A stretch of 64,000 nucleotides of DNA from UBA6107 sp964459385 (GTDB taxonomy: Bacteria; Chloroflexota; Anaerolineae; Anaerolineales; Anaerolineaceae): NCBI GenBank assembly GCA_964459385.1, contig CAYWLG010000001.1, forward strand, positions 186,001 to 250,000, given 5' to 3'. Position numbers and translations under genes: made by a program. Positions 62,724-64,000 of the stretch are shown piece after piece. A model generated the notes under the pieces. The model saw nothing but the letters and a program-made list of their open reading frames with translations. It was not told the DNA's origin and made no database searches. Every line of letters begins with the position of its first letter. Within the stretch, counting starts at the first letter, position 1.

Positions 62724-64000
62724 ATGGCGAATATAAAAGCTCCCAATAGGTTATTAACGGTGCTGCTTTCCTGTCTGCTGCCGGGATTGGGCCAATTGGT
62801 GCAGCGAAAGTACCGGGCGGGGATTTCGATCTTTCTCGCTGCGGTAACGGCTTTCGCGATCAGCCTTTGGTACTATACCTCAGATTGGCAGGGCAGTTTA
62901 CTCTGGTTTGTGTTCCCGGCTCTGATCTGGATCTGGAACATCTTTGATGCGGTGGCCTACCCTAAGAGCCGCAGTGCCATCATTCCCGTCGTTCTCTGGC
63001 TTATTCTTGCTTATGGCGTGGGTGGCCAGGTAACCGAATTCGATCTAAAAGCGCTGGTTGAAAACTCCAGGCGGTCACAATCCATTTTGCAGAATATGGC
63101 TAAGCTTGATTTCACTCAGCCGCGTACTGAGAAGAATGAGGGCTTTACCACCATCGAGTCGCCCTGTTCCAGCGCGCCAGCTCCTGCCAAACATACTGAA
63201 GGCGAGATCACTGTCTATGTTGAGCAGCCTTGTGCAAATGTGGGCGATGTGATCACGGTGGTCGGAGAAGGTTTTTGGCCGAATCAGGAAACTACCTTCA
63301 TCTGGCAGAACCCGATCGGTGGCCAGGCCATGAAGGCCGAAGCAACCTCAGATGCTTCTGGCAAAGTAACCTTGCAGTGGCAGGTTCTTTCCATTGTGCA
63401 TTCCACCGCGCCAGATCCCACCATTCCGCAAATTCACCGCATTACCGTTATGCAAGAGCGCCCCATTGGAGGCATTGAGCTTTCGTCCACGGGTGGATAT
63501 ATCATTCAAGGCCTTTACGAAACCCTGGCGCTGGCTTTTCTTTCTACGATCATCGGTGCAATTCTCGCCCTGCCGCTGGGCTTTTTGGCCGCGCGCAACC
63601 TGATGAGCGGCAATATCATCGGCAGTGCCATTTATGTGATCATGCGCACGATTTTGAACATCGTTCGTTCCATCGAAGCGCTCATCATGGCCATCATTTT
63701 CGTGATCATCGTAGGGCTTGGCCCATTCCCGGGCATGATTGCGCTTACGATCCATACCACGGCGGCATTGGGAAAGCTTTATTCAGAAGTGATCGAAGGT
63801 ATTGATTCAGGCCCAATCGAGGCCATGCGTGCCACCGGTGCCAATTGGATTCAGGTAGCTCAGTATGGCGTGATTCCGCAGATTGTGCCCACCTTCACCG
63901 CACTGACCATTTACCGTTGGGATATTAACGTGCGTTCTTCGACGATCATCGGTTTTGTCGGTGGCGGTGGAATCGGTTTCTTCCTGTGGCAGTGGATCAT
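62724..64000 (+). CDS. phnE: PhnE-type ABC permease with N-terminal membrane and Ig-like extension, 3' end outside window
   Basis: At least 425 codons, running off the window. Residues about 1-95 are an extra membrane module (CLLPGLGQLVQRKYRAG, as in small TM2/DUF5683-like proteins, then two to three helices). About 95-255 is an extracytoplasmic beta-rich domain (EITVYVEQPCANVGDVITVVGEGFWPN, Ig-like). From about 258 the normal PhnE permease begins (GLYETLALAFLSTIIGAILALPLGFLAA) with the coupling motif EAMRATGANW. Standard PhnE proteins are about 260-280 aa and have no such extension. The ATG lies 5 nt after the phnC stop codon. Confidence 0.85.
   Translation, partial: MANIKAPNRLLTVLLSCLLPGLGQLVQRKYRAGISIFLAAVTAFAISLWYYTSDWQGSLLWFVFPALIWIWNIFDAVAYPKSRSAIIPVVLWLILAYGVGGQVTEFDLKALVENSRRSQSILQNMAKLDFTQPRTEKNEGFTTIESPCSSAPAPAKHTEGEITVYVEQPCANVGDVITVVGEGFWPNQETTFIWQNPIGGQAMKAEATSDASGKVTLQWQVLSIVHSTAPDPTIPQIHRITVMQERPIGGIELSSTGGYIIQGLYETLALAFLSTIIGAILALPLGFLAARNLMSGNIIGSAIYVIMRTILNIVRSIEALIMAIIFVIIVGLGPFPGMIALTIHTTAALGKLYSEVIEGIDSGPIEAMRATGANWIQVAQYGVIPQIVPTFTALTIYRWDINVRSSTIIGFVGGGGIGFFLWQWI

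Overview
The window looks like a chromosome segment from an anaerobic, heterotrophic Chloroflexota bacterium, probably Anaerolineae. This is inference. The signs are Thr/Pro/Ala-rich TPTPTATA-type linkers behind signal peptides, a moderately high G+C background, a DUF4388 / Ras-like GTPase / V4R gene set, stand-alone Helicase_C_3 and DegV proteins, and an abundance of lipid-linked-sugar glycosyltransferases. There is no rRNA or CRISPR array, and one tRNA (Phe).

Layout. (1) 1-2088, minus: 5' part of a secreted papain-like protease that also carries a chagasin-like inhibitor domain. (2) 2382-18278, plus: a surface-glycan operon centred on nonulosonic (sialic/legionaminic-type) acid synthesis and transfer: Gfo/Idh dehydrogenase, SDRs, a NeuA-HAD fusion, a short NeuB, a second cytidylyltransferase, a 2-hydroxyacid dehydrogenase, a Maf/MptE-like protein, several GT2 enzymes and two GT39-type membrane transferases. 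(3) 18352-23530: kbl, a Helicase_C_3 protein, the DUF4388/GTPase/V4R trio and tRNA-Phe. (4) 23627-25308: a C39-like peptidase and an intact DUF2877 gene. (5) 25413-36011: a clearly more A+T-rich second glycan island with GT39, GT2 and GT4 enzymes, a LarA-family protein, a pyruvyl transferase and a flippase-like protein. It is bracketed by two copies of the DUF2877 3' end, the distal one a truncated remnant, which suggests insertion or recombination. (6) 36166-56789, minus: three operons forming what looks like one catabolic region. The first encodes a complete Na+-pumping decarboxylase (four subunits) with FdrA, DUF1116, a cyclase-family hydrolase and a GNAT-like protein. The second encodes a TudS-related desulfidase and a BMP-type nucleoside ABC importer. 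The third encodes an NCS2 uracil/xanthine permease, a three-subunit molybdenum hydroxylase and a cytosine-deaminase-like amidohydrolase. (7) 57467-64000: two small membrane proteins, an MFS exporter, DegV, and a PhnD-PhnC-PhnE importer whose permease has an unusual N-terminal extension and runs off the window.

Most notable is region 6. I infer an energy-conserving anaerobic nucleobase pathway: a nucleobase or nucleoside is imported, deaminated and hydroxylated, the ring is opened, the N-carbamoyl product is phosphorolysed by FdrA/DUF1116/DUF2877 to carbamoyl phosphate, and the remaining acyl-CoA is decarboxylated by a sodium pump. Ureidomalonate (from barbiturate) is the one-carbon-longer analogue of oxalurate, the substrate reported for the E. 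coli FdrA system, and its carbon product malonate would suit the pump. The parts are recognised from sequence. The pathway itself is a hypothesis.
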